DNA from: Arcobacteraceae bacterium | GTDB lineage: Bacteria > Campylobacterota > Campylobacteria > Campylobacterales > Arcobacteraceae | DNA: 64,000 bases | Assembly (NCBI GenBank): GCA_021107755.1 | Contig: JAIOSF010000022.1 | Span: 62,001 to 126,000 of the forward strand | Reading direction: 5' to 3' | Made by a program: the position numbers and the translations under genes | Notes under the pieces: model-generated | Told to the model about the DNA's origin: nothing | The model's database searches: none | Seen by the model: the letters and a program-made list of their open reading frames with translations, nothing else | In this document: positions 44,551 through 53,814 of the stretch, piece by piece | Layout of the letters: each line of letters starts with the position of its first letter | How positions within the stretch are numbered: the stretch's first letter is position 1

Positions 44551-45600
44551 ATGAAATTTTTTCACATCTCTCACACAGATATGGATGGCTATGGCTGTCA
44601 ACTTATATCAAAAAAAATTTTTCCTAATGGTACTTTTTTAAATGCTAATTATGGTTTAGAAGTAAAGCTATTTATCAAAGAGGTATTGGATAAAATTCAA
44701 GAATGCTCAACTGAAGAGGAAATTCTTTTTTTAATAACAGATTTAAACCTTACAGTAGATGAGTCAAAAAATTTACATAAAAAAATATCACAATTAATAG
44801 AAAATAATTATAAAATAACTCTACAACTTTTAGACCACCATGGAACTGGGAAAAAAAGTAGTGAAAAATATGATTGGTATTATCTTGATACCTCAAGATC
44901 TGCAACAAAAATAACTTATGACTATTTTTGTGAACATTATGAACAATTTGAAGAAAAGTGTGAACCAAACTTTGTAAAACTAGTTCAAGCAATAAATGCA
45001 GCTGATATTTGGAAAGATAAAGATGAACTTTTTGAGTTTGGAAAAGTTTGTATGAGTATGGTAACAAAATCATTTGAAATCAATCACCTTTTATTTCCTA
45101 CACAACATAGAAACTATAAACATTTTTTACTCACAAAAGCGTTAGATTTTGTTACTAAAGAAGATGGATATATTTTACTTGATGAAAAAATATACTACTT
45201 TAAAAAAGAATTTTTGAACAGTAGTGCAAAAAACAACACTCTAGATAATCTTAGTTCCGCTTATCTTGTAGAATCTTTAGACAGTAAAAAAGAAGAACTT
45301 ACTGTTTACTATAAGGATTTTAAAGGATTATTAACATACTCTTTAGGAAATATATCAATTTCAGCAAACGCATTTTTAAAAGCTAACCCAGATTTTGACT
45401 TTTTTATGGATATAGGGAGACGAGGTCGTGTTGGGTTTAGAGCTGATCATAAAATTGATGTATCAATTTTGGCGCAAAAACTTGCAGGTGGAGGGGGACA
45501 TCCAAATGCTAGTGGTGCTGCATTTGATGACTTTAAAGAAAGTTCTTTATATAGTGATGTGAAAAAATATGTACAAAATAAATTAGATAATTGTGATTAA
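44551..45600 (+). CDS. DHH family phosphoesterase
   Basis: A 349-residue protein with metal motifs DMDG (9-12), ITDLN, and LLDHHGTG near 96. The C-terminal DHHA1-type substrate motif is AGGGGHPNASGAAF. This suits a DHH/DHHA1 phosphodiesterase acting on nanoRNA or cyclic dinucleotides, but the substrate is unproven. Its stop lies inside the start region of the following AAA-like gene, so they are cotranscribed. Confidence 0.85.
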   Translation: MKFFHISHTDMDGYGCQLISKKIFPNGTFLNANYGLEVKLFIKEVLDKIQECSTEEEILFLITDLNLTVDESKNLHKKISQLIENNYKITLQLLDHHGTGKKSSEKYDWYYLDTSRSATKITYDYFCEHYEQFEEKCEPNFVKLVQAINAADIWKDKDELFEFGKVCMSMVTKSFEINHLLFPTQHRNYKHFLLTKALDFVTKEDGYILLDEKIYYFKKEFLNSSAKNNTLDNLSSAYLVESLDSKKEELTVYYKDFKGLLTYSLGNISISANAFLKANPDFDFFMDIGRRGRVGFRADHKIDVSILAQKLAGGGGHPNASGAAFDDFKESSLYSDVKKYVQNKLDNCD

Positions 45601-45604
45601 TAGT

Positions 45605-46351
45605 ATGAATAAATTTATAGCAAAATCAGAATCTTCAAAAAAGTTATTAAATATAGCTCAGATGTCTTCAAGTCTCCCTGTTAATATTTTAATCATAGGT
45701 CCCAAAGGTGTTGGGAAAAAAATATTAGCTCAAAATATTTTACCTGATGCTTCTATATTTGACGCAAAAACATTAGAAGAAACCTTAATAAACAAAACTG
45801 CAAATATAGAAGAGTTTATAGAGATTATCATTACAAATATTGAACAAGTTGTAAATAAAAAAGAGTTTTTAGAAAGACTCTCAAATATTAAAGTTGTAGC
45901 AACTACAACTTACCTACCTCAAGATATTGAAGCTTCATTTGCAGTGAAACTAGATATACCGCCACTTATTGAGAGAAAAGAGGATTTAGAAGAGCTCATT
46001 AAACTCTATTTAAAAGAGGCAAAAGAGATTTACGAAATAGAGATTGATTCAAAAGATATTGATATTGATTTATCCTCAAACGGTGTTTCTCTTAAAAAAT
46101 CTATATTTAAAAACTCTATTTTAAAATCACTAAAAGATGATGATATGGATTATAGTTTAGAACAATTTATCTTGAATAAACTAAAAAAAGAATATAGCTA
46201 TAAAGATTTATTAGAATGTTTTGAAATCCCTCTTTTAAAAGCTGCTAAAAAAGAGTATAAGTCTCAATTACAAATGGCAAATAAACTACAAATAAATAGA
46301 ATTACTTTACGAAAAAAGATAGATCAGTATTCTACTCAGTTAGAAGATTAG
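45605..46351 (+). CDS. NtrC-like AAA protein with Fis-type HTH, lacking GAFTGA
   Basis: A 248-residue protein from ATG 45605; a GTG at 45593 is an alternative. Walker A is IIGPKGVGKKI (about 30-40). The later block IPPLIERKEDLEELIKLYL matches sigma-54 activators, where it is usually L-P-P-L-R-x-R-x-x-D-I. The C-terminus carries a Fis-like helix-turn-helix (ANKLQINRITLRKKIDQY). The GAFTGA loop needed to contact sigma-54 is missing and Walker B is not clear. No receiver domain is present. It precedes a PAS-like protein and amtB-glnK. Confidence 0.7.
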   Translation: MNKFIAKSESSKKLLNIAQMSSSLPVNILIIGPKGVGKKILAQNILPDASIFDAKTLEETLINKTANIEEFIEIIITNIEQVVNKKEFLERLSNIKVVATTTYLPQDIEASFAVKLDIPPLIERKEDLEELIKLYLKEAKEIYEIEIDSKDIDIDLSSNGVSLKKSIFKNSILKSLKDDDMDYSLEQFILNKLKKEYSYKDLLECFEIPLLKAAKKEYKSQLQMANKLQINRITLRKKIDQYSTQLED

Positions 46352-46359
46352 GAGTATTA

Positions 46360-47058
46360 ATGAAAGATTTTTATGAACAACTTATAGAACATGACCTTAA
46401 TCCATATTTACTATTTGACTCGAGCGGAAAGGTTAAAAGCTATAATAAAGAAGCAGAATTTTTACTCAACTTTGTAAGTATTAAAGAGCTATTTCAATTA
46501 GCTGTTTCAAATGCTAGTTTAAATTTTGGTTTTAACCATAAATATATATCGTTAAAATACAACAAGCAATCATATTACGCCATACTTGTAGGGTATGCAA
46601 ATGATGATGAGATAGCACTTCGACTTTATAAAGTAGTATCAAACACCACCCATACTATAAAAGATGATAAACTTAAACTAGTAAATATTTTTAGTTTAAT
46701 AGATTTATCAAAAAATAGTACCCTATTACATTCAAAACTCAATATAAATGAGCTGTATGATATCTCTATACCTGAAATTAAAATAAATATTAATGATTTT
46801 TTATTATGTTTAAATGAATGTTTTTCAACCTTTAAAGAGAAACAAAACATCTCACTACAAGTTTATATTAAAACTGGTGAATATGAGATTATAAATCAAA
46901 AGAAATGTAAAATTGTAGCATTAGAATTTATCTCTGAAGAAAATCTCTCTTTTGATAAAAGTAATGAAAAAAACCTTGAAACGAAAGCACTTAAATCAAA
47001 TGCAAATGTATTTTTTGACCATAACTCTATCAAATTAGAACTTCCAATGATACTCTAA
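46360..47058 (+). CDS. PAS-like sensor protein, possibly a degenerate NtrB-type kinase
   Basis: A 232-residue soluble protein. The N-terminal PAS-like segment reads NPYLLFDSSGKVKSYNKEAEFLLNF. The C-terminal part contains NDFLLCLNECFSTFKE, resembling the N-box region of a histidine kinase ATPase domain, without a usable H-box or glycine motifs. It starts 8 nt after the NtrC-like gene. The pair mirrors an NtrB/NtrC arrangement in eroded form; this reading is an inference from layout and weak similarity. Confidence 0.6.
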   Translation: MKDFYEQLIEHDLNPYLLFDSSGKVKSYNKEAEFLLNFVSIKELFQLAVSNASLNFGFNHKYISLKYNKQSYYAILVGYANDDEIALRLYKVVSNTTHTIKDDKLKLVNIFSLIDLSKNSTLLHSKLNINELYDISIPEIKININDFLLCLNECFSTFKEKQNISLQVYIKTGEYEIINQKKCKIVALEFISEENLSFDKSNEKNLETKALKSNANVFFDHNSIKLELPMIL

Positions 47059-47079
47059 TTGTATATTTTATATACAATT
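47057..47079. repeat. 9-bp inverted repeat before amtB
   Basis: AATTGTATA, loop TTTTA, TATACAATT, beginning at the stop of the PAS-like gene. The motif ATAATTGTATAC recurs at 47109-47120 around the amtB -10 box, so this could be an operator family as well as a weak terminator hairpin. Confidence 0.5.
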
Positions 47080-47107
47080 ATTCCATTTTAGGAAAAAGTA
47101 TTTATGC

Positions 47108-47113
47108 TATAAT
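47108..47113 (+). promoter_or_regulatory. Extended -10 promoter of amtB-glnK
   Basis: TTTATGCTATAATTG carries TGC-TATAAT, an extended -10 element, 27 nt before the amtB ATG, followed by AAGGA. No sigma-54 -24/-12 pair (GG-N10-GC) is seen in the 82-nt gap. Confidence 0.65.
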
Positions 47114-47140
47114 TGTATACTTTTTTCTAAGGATTTTAAA

Positions 47141-48328
47141 ATGACACCCGAAATATCTTATGTTATTGATACATTTTTCGCACTATTTGCGTTTGTATTG
47201 ATAATATTTATGGTTCCTGGCTTTGCTATGCTTGAAGCGGGAATAGTAAGAACTAAAAATGTTACATCTGTTTTGATGATGAATACAATGATTTATGCTG
47301 TAGCTTCTATGGCTTTTTTACTTATTGGTTACTCTATTGCTTTTGGTGATTTTGGAAGTGATAGTATGAGTATGTGGGCAGCTTTTTTGTTTCAAATGGC
47401 TTTTGTTGGTAAAGTTATCAATATTATGAGTGGAGGTGTGAGTGAACGAGCAAAAGTTATCCCTCTTGGAATTTTTGCAATTATTATGTCTTCTGTAATC
47501 TATCCTCTTGTAGTAAACTGGTCATGGGGTTCTGATATGCTTGAGGGAACTGTGTTTGATTTAACTATGTATGATTTAGCTGGTAGTAGTGTTATTCACT
47601 CTACTGGTGGTTGGGCTTTATTGGCTGCGATTATGATTATAGGTGCTAGACATGGTAGATATCCAAAAGATGGAGGAGTTAGAGTAATACCTGCTTCAAA
47701 CATCCCACTTGTTACACTTGGAGCATTTTTACTTTGGATTGGTTGGTTTGGATTTAATGGTGGAAGTGTAGGAAGTATCGCTTCAAAAGAGAGTGCTAAT
47801 GCTGTTGCTCTTACAATTTTAAACACAAATACAGCAGGTTTAAGTGGAGCAATAGTATCTGGACTTATTATGTATTTTATTTATAAAAAACTTGATATTA
47901 CTATGGTACTAAATGGAGCTTTAGGTGGACTTGTAGCAATAACTGCAGGTCCTGATTTATACAATATATATCAACCTATCTTAATAGGTGGAATTGGTGG
48001 TCTTTTAGTTGTAGCAGCTGTTCCATTTTTTGATAAATTAAGACTTGATGATCCAGTTGGTGCTTTATCTGTTCATCTTGTAAATGGTATATGGGGAACT
48101 TTAGCTGTTGGTATATTTGCTAGTAACCCAGCTGAGGGTATTACATTTTTTGGACAATTAAAAGGAGTTATAACTATTGCAATTTTTGCTTTTGTAAGTA
48201 GTTATATTGTATTATTCATTATAAACAAAATCATCCCTCTAAAAGTTGCTCATGATGAGGAACTTGAGGGGTTAGATGTAAATGAGTGTGGTGTTGAAGC
48301 TTACCCAGAATTTAAAAGAGCTTTTTAA
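47141..48328 (+). CDS. amtB: Ammonium transporter
   Basis: A 395-residue protein with 11 predicted membrane helices and no extra regulatory domain. AmtB landmarks are VPGFAMLEAGIVRTKN, AGSSVIHSTGGWALL with the pore His, LLWIGWFGFNGGS and the second pore His in DPVGALSVHLVNGIWG. It carries ammonium across the inner membrane. glnK follows after 27 nt, the conserved pairing in which GlnK plugs the channel when nitrogen is ample. Confidence 0.96.
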   Translation: MTPEISYVIDTFFALFAFVLIIFMVPGFAMLEAGIVRTKNVTSVLMMNTMIYAVASMAFLLIGYSIAFGDFGSDSMSMWAAFLFQMAFVGKVINIMSGGVSERAKVIPLGIFAIIMSSVIYPLVVNWSWGSDMLEGTVFDLTMYDLAGSSVIHSTGGWALLAAIMIIGARHGRYPKDGGVRVIPASNIPLVTLGAFLLWIGWFGFNGGSVGSIASKESANAVALTILNTNTAGLSGAIVSGLIMYFIYKKLDITMVLNGALGGLVAITAGPDLYNIYQPILIGGIGGLLVVAAVPFFDKLRLDDPVGALSVHLVNGIWGTLAVGIFASNPAEGITFFGQLKGVITIAIFAFVSSYIVLFIINKIIPLKVAHDEELEGLDVNECGVEAYPEFKRAF

Positions 48329-48337
48329 TTAAATTAA

Positions 48338-48694
<357 letters not shown>

Positions 48695-48831
48695 TAACCT
48701 CCGCTCTTCTCCTTATTCTACCTCTCCCGTGACTGTGAAATAGCTACATTTCAAGTCTCTTAAAACCTAAATAATTTTAATATTTTTTACTACTATATTA
48801 CCTTATCTATATATCCTTTTGTTTCATAATT

Positions 48832-48869
48832 TTATATGTATTGCATTACATATAATTTTATGATATAAT
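48832..48869 (+). promoter_or_regulatory. Promoter with overlapping dyad for the AAA/DUF4143 gene
   Basis: A perfect dyad, TTATATGTA-TTGCAT-TACATATAA (48832-48855), covers the -35 position of a promoter whose -10 TATAAT is at 48864-48869. The ATG is 29 nt further on with AAAGG upstream. This is a classic place for a repressor operator. Confidence 0.5.
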
Positions 48870-48898
48870 TGGATTATAAAACATTTAAAGGCTCAGTT

Positions 48899-50140
48899 AT
48901 GTTAGAAGAACTTTTCATTAAAAGTAGAGATTTCATTAATATCAATAACCAAGAGTATAAAAGATACTTCGTTACAACAAAACAACTAGAACATAGATTA
49001 TCTATTATCATAGGTTCAAGAGGTATAGGTAAAACAACCACCGTAGCCCAATATATAAGTGAAAACTATAAAGACAATAAAGCTTTATATGTAAATCTTG
49101 ATGATATTGAAAACACTTCAAAATACACAATGACACAAATTGCTGAAGAGTTTGTATTAAATGGAGGAAAGCTTCTGTGTTTTGATGAGATACATAAATA
49201 TGAAAACTGGTCTGCGGAACTTAAAAATATCTACGATAGATTTGATAAATTAAAAATAATTGCTACTGGAAGTTCTGCACTGCAAATAAATAGAGGTAGT
49301 CATGATTTAAGTAGACGAGCTATTGTTTATAATATGGTAGGTATGAGCTTTAGAGAGTTTTTAGAACTTCATCATGGGTATAAATTTGATGTGGTTACAT
49401 TAGAAAATATAGTATTAAAGCATATTGACCTAGCAAGCAATATAAAGAATATAATAGAAAAAAACAACCAAAAGATTATCCCTTTATTCAAAGATTATCT
49501 AAAGCATGGTTATTATCCTTATTTTTTATCTATTCCGAATGAGGTTTTATTCTTTCAGACACTACAACAAAATATAAATGTATCAATTGAAAGTGATCTA
49601 TTAAATATCTATCCTAAACTCAATGGTAATAGTATAAAGAAAATCAAGATGCTTTTATCTGTTATAATAAAAAGTGTCCCTTTTGAGCCAAAAATGAGTG
49701 AACTAAAAAAAGCAGCAGATATAAAAGATGATAGAACATTAAAAGACTATCTATCAAAACTTGATGATGCAGGACTGATTAAACTTTTAATGCAAAACTC
49801 ATTAAAAATGAAAACATTTGATAAACCTGAAAAGATATTTTTAGCTAATCCGAACTTGATGTACACAAAAGAGCCAGATATAGGAAATTTAAGAGAGACA
49901 TTTTTTGTAAATCAATTGGATAACTACTATAAAAATAAGCAATCTTTAGATGATAAAGGGATTTTTAGTAGCAATCAAGGTGATTTTTATTGTGAAGAGA
50001 GATACACTTTTGAAGTGGGTGGTAAAAATAAAGGATTTAATCAAATTAAAGATCTACCAGATTCATATGTAGCTAGTGATGATTTAGAAGTTGGGGTTGG
50101 TAATAAAATTGCACTTTGGTTGTTTGGTTTTTTGTATTGA
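48899..50140 (+). CDS. AAA ATPase with DUF4143-type C-terminus
   Basis: A 413-residue protein starting at ATG 48899-48901; a TTG 30 nt earlier overlaps the promoter. Walker A is GSRGIGKTTT (about 37-46). Walker B is LCFDEIHKYENW with a sensor ATGSSALQINRG and then LSRRAIVYNMVGMSFREFLEL, as in AAA_14. The C-terminal half fits DUF4143. Such genes are widespread, often mobile, and of unknown role. It sits between intact glnK and a decayed PII gene tail. Confidence 0.85.
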   Translation: MLEELFIKSRDFININNQEYKRYFVTTKQLEHRLSIIIGSRGIGKTTTVAQYISENYKDNKALYVNLDDIENTSKYTMTQIAEEFVLNGGKLLCFDEIHKYENWSAELKNIYDRFDKLKIIATGSSALQINRGSHDLSRRAIVYNMVGMSFREFLELHHGYKFDVVTLENIVLKHIDLASNIKNIIEKNNQKIIPLFKDYLKHGYYPYFLSIPNEVLFFQTLQQNINVSIESDLLNIYPKLNGNSIKKIKMLLSVIIKSVPFEPKMSELKKAADIKDDRTLKDYLSKLDDAGLIKLLMQNSLKMKTFDKPEKIFLANPNLMYTKEPDIGNLRETFFVNQLDNYYKNKQSLDDKGIFSSNQGDFYCEERYTFEVGGKNKGFNQIKDLPDSYVASDDLEVGVGNKIALWLFGFLY

Positions 50141-50242
50141 TTGATTCTTGTAAGGTTAACGATATAGTAATATTGTAATATCCTTATTTTTGGTTTTCTT
50201 GATATATTTTACTTTAGTTATTGTTATCACCTCACCCTTATT

Positions 50243-50281
50243 ATTTTCATCAATAGAAAAAATCATCAGAATTAGAATCGA
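50243..50281 (+). pseudogene. Remnant of a PII (glnB/glnK) gene 3' end
   Basis: TTTTCATCAATAGAAAAAAT and the bases after it, to 50279, align with glnK 48632-48668 at 31 of 37 positions. The reading frame FSSIEKIIRIRI mirrors the GlnK stretch [13 protein letters not shown]. Some differences are third-base changes (ATT to ATC). The rest of a PII gene is absent upstream; the AAA ATPase gene lies there instead. Confidence 0.6.
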
Positions 50282-50303
50282 GAAAGCTTCTCTTTTTTTC
50301 TTC

Positions 50304-51239
50304 TTAAAAAATAAACTCAATAACCCTCAAATCAAAATATATCAAAACCAAAAACAACACCGTACTTAAAAATACAATCGCTGTCACATCATAAGGTTTG
50401 CAATCATATAGTGCAGCAATGTTTACATTATTAACTGCAAGTGGAACAAGTAATGAGATTATCAAAATTGCACCAATATCATTTGGTAATGGTGATAAAA
50501 ATACAACTACAATACCCACTATTGGTAAAAATATTAGCTTCACAAAACTTGTACTCAAACTCAATTTATAATTGTGTGAAGCTATTTTTGTTTTTGCTAA
50601 ATAGACACCAAATATAATAAGCTGTATCACAATAGTAGCATATGCTCCCATTTGTAATACTAACTCTAATTGAGGATGAATCTGAAATCCTCTATAGTTA
50701 AAATACAATGCAAAAAGTGCAAACCAAATAATAGGTATCTTTACCATTTGTAAAATTGATTCTTTAAAATTAAAAGAACTTTTTGCAAAAAAATAGATTC
50801 CAACTGTGTATATAAAAAATATATTTGCAATATTGATAATACTAGTATAGGGAACACTACTCTCCCCAAAAAGAGCAATTCCAAGAGGAATACCAAGATT
50901 TCCTGTATTTCCTATAAGAGAAGTTGCTATAAATATCGATCTCTCTTTTTGATCATCAAAAAGATATTTGCCTACGAAAATTAATATGACTAAAACAATG
51001 GTAACAATAATAAAGTATAAAAATGGAGTTACTACAAGATTAAAATCAATTGGTGCTCGTGTAAGTCCCCAAAAAGTCAACATAGGTTGTAAAAAATACA
51101 AAGAGATAAGTATCAATGTCTTTTCATGAATATCATCTTGAAATACTTTTTTAGCCATAAATCCTATGAAGATAAAAAGATAAATTGATGTTATAGCTAA
51201 AAGTGTTGACACTGAATATTCTTTCTTATTTGATTTCAA
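50304..51239 (-). CDS. AEC family transporter (permease)
   Basis: A 311-residue membrane protein with about 10 helices in two inverted halves. It has the AEC features FIGFMAKK in the first helix, NTGNLGIPLGIALFGE in the first half and the membrane-end PLAVNNVNIAALYDC in the second. Family members export auxin, malate or other organic acids; the substrate here is unknown. It is divergent from the FAD oxidoreductase gene. Confidence 0.88.
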   Translation of the reverse strand: MKSNKKEYSVSTLLAITSIYLFIFIGFMAKKVFQDDIHEKTLILISLYFLQPMLTFWGLTRAPIDFNLVVTPFLYFIIVTIVLVILIFVGKYLFDDQKERSIFIATSLIGNTGNLGIPLGIALFGESSVPYTSIINIANIFFIYTVGIYFFAKSSFNFKESILQMVKIPIIWFALFALYFNYRGFQIHPQLELVLQMGAYATIVIQLIIFGVYLAKTKIASHNYKLSLSTSFVKLIFLPIVGIVVVFLSPLPNDIGAILIISLLVPLAVNNVNIAALYDCKPYDVTAIVFLSTVLFLVLIYFDLRVIEFIF

Positions 51240-51241
51240 TG

Positions 51242-51247
51242 ATTATA
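51242..51247 (-). promoter_or_regulatory. -10 box of the AEC transporter gene
   Basis: On the minus strand GATTATTGTATAATC includes TATAAT, and the whole is a GATTAT-N3-ATAATC dyad. However it lies only 3-8 nt before the start codon, so use as a promoter would require a leaderless or internal start; an operator is equally possible. Confidence 0.3.
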
Positions 51248-51298
51248 CAATAATCTAGTTTACTTCAATGTTATTAAAAAAAGTGTACACTTTTATCT

Positions 51299-52627
51299 AT
51301 GAGAATTAATAGAAAAATAACACAAAACTGGGCAAAAACCTATGAATCAAAACCAAGAGATATCTTCTATCTAAAAACAGAAAAAGAGATTATCCACCTA
51401 GTAAAGTATTGTAACAAATATCAAACTCCACTTAAAATTGTAGGTGGGGCAGATAGTTACAATGATATATTTTGCCCTGGGGAGTATGGATTTTTAGTAA
51501 GCTTAGAAAAGTTCAATAAGCTTTTAGATGTGGATAAAGGGAATCATACCGCTACCTTTGAAGCGGGTATGATGATGCCTGATTTAATAAAACAACTCAA
51601 AAGATATAATCTAGCTATCTCAAATTTAGGTACAAATATCTTCGATTGTGTTGCTGGAAGCTGTAGTACCGGTTATCATGGAAGTGGTATTAACTATAAG
51701 ATATTTAGCTCTTTTGTAAAAACTTTTGAACTTATCACTCCAACTGGGGAGAAAAAAGTAGTTCACTCTGATGATGAAGAATTTGACATCTATGCAGTTG
51801 GACTAGGAGTTTTAGGAGTTATTACTAAAATCACTTTACAGTGTGAACCATCTTTTAACCTTGAGGTAGTTGAGAAAAAGATGAGTTTAGAAGAGATTGA
51901 GAAAAATTTTGATCAACTTCTAAACAACAATGAGCATTTTAAATTTATTTGGGTTCCCCATACGGATCATTTTATGGTTTGGCTTGGCAATAGAACAAAC
52001 CAAGAAGAATCAACTAATTTTAAAAAGTTTATGACATATTTTGTATATGGTGTTTTAATAAATAATCTATTTCATGAGTTTTTACTCTTTTTTGCCTCTT
52101 TTAAAAGAAGTTTAGTACTTACGATCAATAAACTTATGTCAAAAATTCTTATTCCAAAAGAGAACAAATCCATATGGAAATCATACTGGGGATTTTTCTT
52201 ACCACACCTACTCAAACAAGATGTAGTAGAATACGCTTTTGATATCAAAGATACTTTTAAAGTTTTTCGTGAAGTTATAGATACTATTAAAGAGAAAAAC
52301 ATCTATGTAGATACCCCTATTGAGGTACGATTTGTGCAAAAAGATAGTTACTGGTTAAGTCCTACAGGAGATACTAACAGTTGTTGGATAGGGACAAAGA
52401 TACATTTTCCTTATGGGAAAAAACCAGAGTATTTAGAATATTTCACTACAATAGATGAGATACTTCTAAAATACAATGGACGACCACATTGGGGAAAACA
52501 GTTTCGAATAACTCAAGAAGATTTTAAAAAAGCTTATCCAAAATGGGATGACTTTTGGGTTTTTGCAGATAAAGAAGATCCAAATAAAATCTTACAAAAT
52601 GATTTTGTTAAAAGATTACGAAAATAG
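51299..52627 (+). CDS. FAD-binding oxidoreductase of the D-arabinono-1,4-lactone oxidase family
   Basis: A 442-residue protein with an N-terminal FAD_binding_4 domain (LKIVGGADSYNDIFCPG, VAGSCSTGYHGSG, VGLGVLGVITKITLQCEP). The C-terminal ALO domain ends with HWGKQFR, the HWGK motif of aldonolactone and alditol oxidases. The usual G-x-G-H-S is G-G-A-D-S, so FAD is probably not held through that His. The substrate is likely a sugar lactone or alditol but is not identified. Confidence 0.82.
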   Translation: MRINRKITQNWAKTYESKPRDIFYLKTEKEIIHLVKYCNKYQTPLKIVGGADSYNDIFCPGEYGFLVSLEKFNKLLDVDKGNHTATFEAGMMMPDLIKQLKRYNLAISNLGTNIFDCVAGSCSTGYHGSGINYKIFSSFVKTFELITPTGEKKVVHSDDEEFDIYAVGLGVLGVITKITLQCEPSFNLEVVEKKMSLEEIEKNFDQLLNNNEHFKFIWVPHTDHFMVWLGNRTNQEESTNFKKFMTYFVYGVLINNLFHEFLLFFASFKRSLVLTINKLMSKILIPKENKSIWKSYWGFFLPHLLKQDVVEYAFDIKDTFKVFREVIDTIKEKNIYVDTPIEVRFVQKDSYWLSPTGDTNSCWIGTKIHFPYGKKPEYLEYFTTIDEILLKYNGRPHWGKQFRITQEDFKKAYPKWDDFWVFADKEDPNKILQNDFVKRLRK

Positions 52628-52662
52628 ATATTAGTTTAATCTAAACTTAAATTATATTTAGA

Positions 52663-52668
52663 TAAAAT
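52663..52668 (+). promoter_or_regulatory. -10 box of rplY
   Basis: ATATTTAGATAAAATTCGCG: TAAAAT preceded by T-rich sequence, 29 nt before the rplY ATG, with AAGGAAA as ribosome site. Confidence 0.5.
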
Positions 52669-52697
52669 TCGCGTTCAATTTAAAACAAGGAAACAAA

Positions 52698-53234
52698 ATG
52701 TTACAAGGTATACTTAGAGATAGTATCGCAAAACAACCAACAAAACAGTTAAGACGAGATGGTTATCTAATTGCCAACATTTACGGAAAAGGTATGGAAA
52801 ACGTAAATGCTGCATTCAAATTAAATGACTATATCAGATTTTTAAAAAATAAAGAAACAGTTGCATTTGATGTAGATGTTGCAGGAACAACTTATAAAGT
52901 TGTTGTACAAGAGTACCAAAAACACCCAGTTACTTCAACACTTTTACATGTTGACTTAATGGTTGCACAACCAGGTGTAAGAGCTACTTATACAGTGCCT
53001 GTAAAAGCAGACGGAACTCCAAAAGGTCTTAAAAATAAAGGTCTTTTAGCATACCACAGAAATAGAGTTGCAGTTAAATGTACAATTGAAAACTTACCAC
53101 AAGAGTTCAGATTTGATGTAACAGATTTAGATACAGGTGACAACTACCTTGTAAGAGATATTAAATTACCAGATGGTGTTGAGTGTTTCTTAGACCCAAG
53201 AGTACCAGTTGTTGGTGTAATTAAAGCTAAATAA
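52698..53234 (+). CDS. rplY: Large ribosomal subunit protein bL25/Ctc
   Basis: A 178-residue bL25 of the longer Ctc type. The N-terminal 5S rRNA-binding domain (residues 1-90) contains [36 protein letters not shown]. The C-terminal beta domain contains [23 protein letters not shown]. It leads the rplY-pth-lptF/G-nudix transcript. Confidence 0.95.
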   Translation: MLQGILRDSIAKQPTKQLRRDGYLIANIYGKGMENVNAAFKLNDYIRFLKNKETVAFDVDVAGTTYKVVVQEYQKHPVTSTLLHVDLMVAQPGVRATYTVPVKADGTPKGLKNKGLLAYHRNRVAVKCTIENLPQEFRFDVTDLDTGDNYLVRDIKLPDGVECFLDPRVPVVGVIKAK

Positions 53235-53253
53235 TCTAAAAGTTTAGATTGTT

Positions 53254-53814
53254 ATGTATCTAATCGCTGGACTTGGTAATCCAGGTGATAAATATAAACT
53301 CAACCGACACAATATAGGTTTTTTGGTTATCGATGAGATAACCAAAAATCTACAAACTACAAATATCACAAATCACAACTTCAAAGCAGAAGTGAAAAAA
53401 AACCTTACAAATATCTATGCAAAACCTTTAACATACATGAATGACAGTGGAAGTTCAATTATAAATATCGTAGAGTATTATAATATTGAAAATAGCAATG
53501 TTATAATAGTACACGATGATTTAGATTTGCCATTTGGTACAGTTAAGTTTAAATTAGGTGGTGGACATGGTGGACATAATGGACTTCGTTCAATTGATTC
53601 ACATATAGGGAAAGATTATTTAAGAGTAAGAATTGGTATAGGAAAACCCGTAGAAAAAAATGATGTAGCAAATTATGTATTGTCAAATTTCACAAAAGAG
53701 GAACTAAAAGCATTAGAGGATATAATATCTCATACTATTAAAGCAATAGAGTCTCTAAAGACACTATCACTTGAAGAGGTTAAATCAAAATACACAATAA
53801 AAGCTGATATATGA
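53254..53814 (+). CDS. pth: Peptidyl-tRNA hydrolase
   Basis: A 186-residue enzyme that frees tRNA from stalled peptidyl-tRNA. Landmarks are LIAGLGNPGDKYKLNRHNIGF with the catalytic His, KPLTYMNDSG, VIIVHDDLDLPFG and GGGHGGHNGLRSI with the next conserved residues. It lies 19 nt after rplY, a pairing conserved across bacteria, and overlaps the permease gene by 4 nt. Confidence 0.97.
   Translation: MYLIAGLGNPGDKYKLNRHNIGFLVIDEITKNLQTTNITNHNFKAEVKKNLTNIYAKPLTYMNDSGSSIINIVEYYNIENSNVIIVHDDLDLPFGTVKFKLGGGHGGHNGLRSIDSHIGKDYLRVRIGIGKPVEKNDVANYVLSNFTKEELKALEDIISHTIKAIESLKTLSLEEVKSKYTIKADI

Noticed and set aside
47059-47140. Sigma-54 promoter for amtB
   Set aside because: I looked for the GG-N10-GC pattern because an NtrC-like gene is nearby; none is present, while an extended -10 sigma-70 box is.
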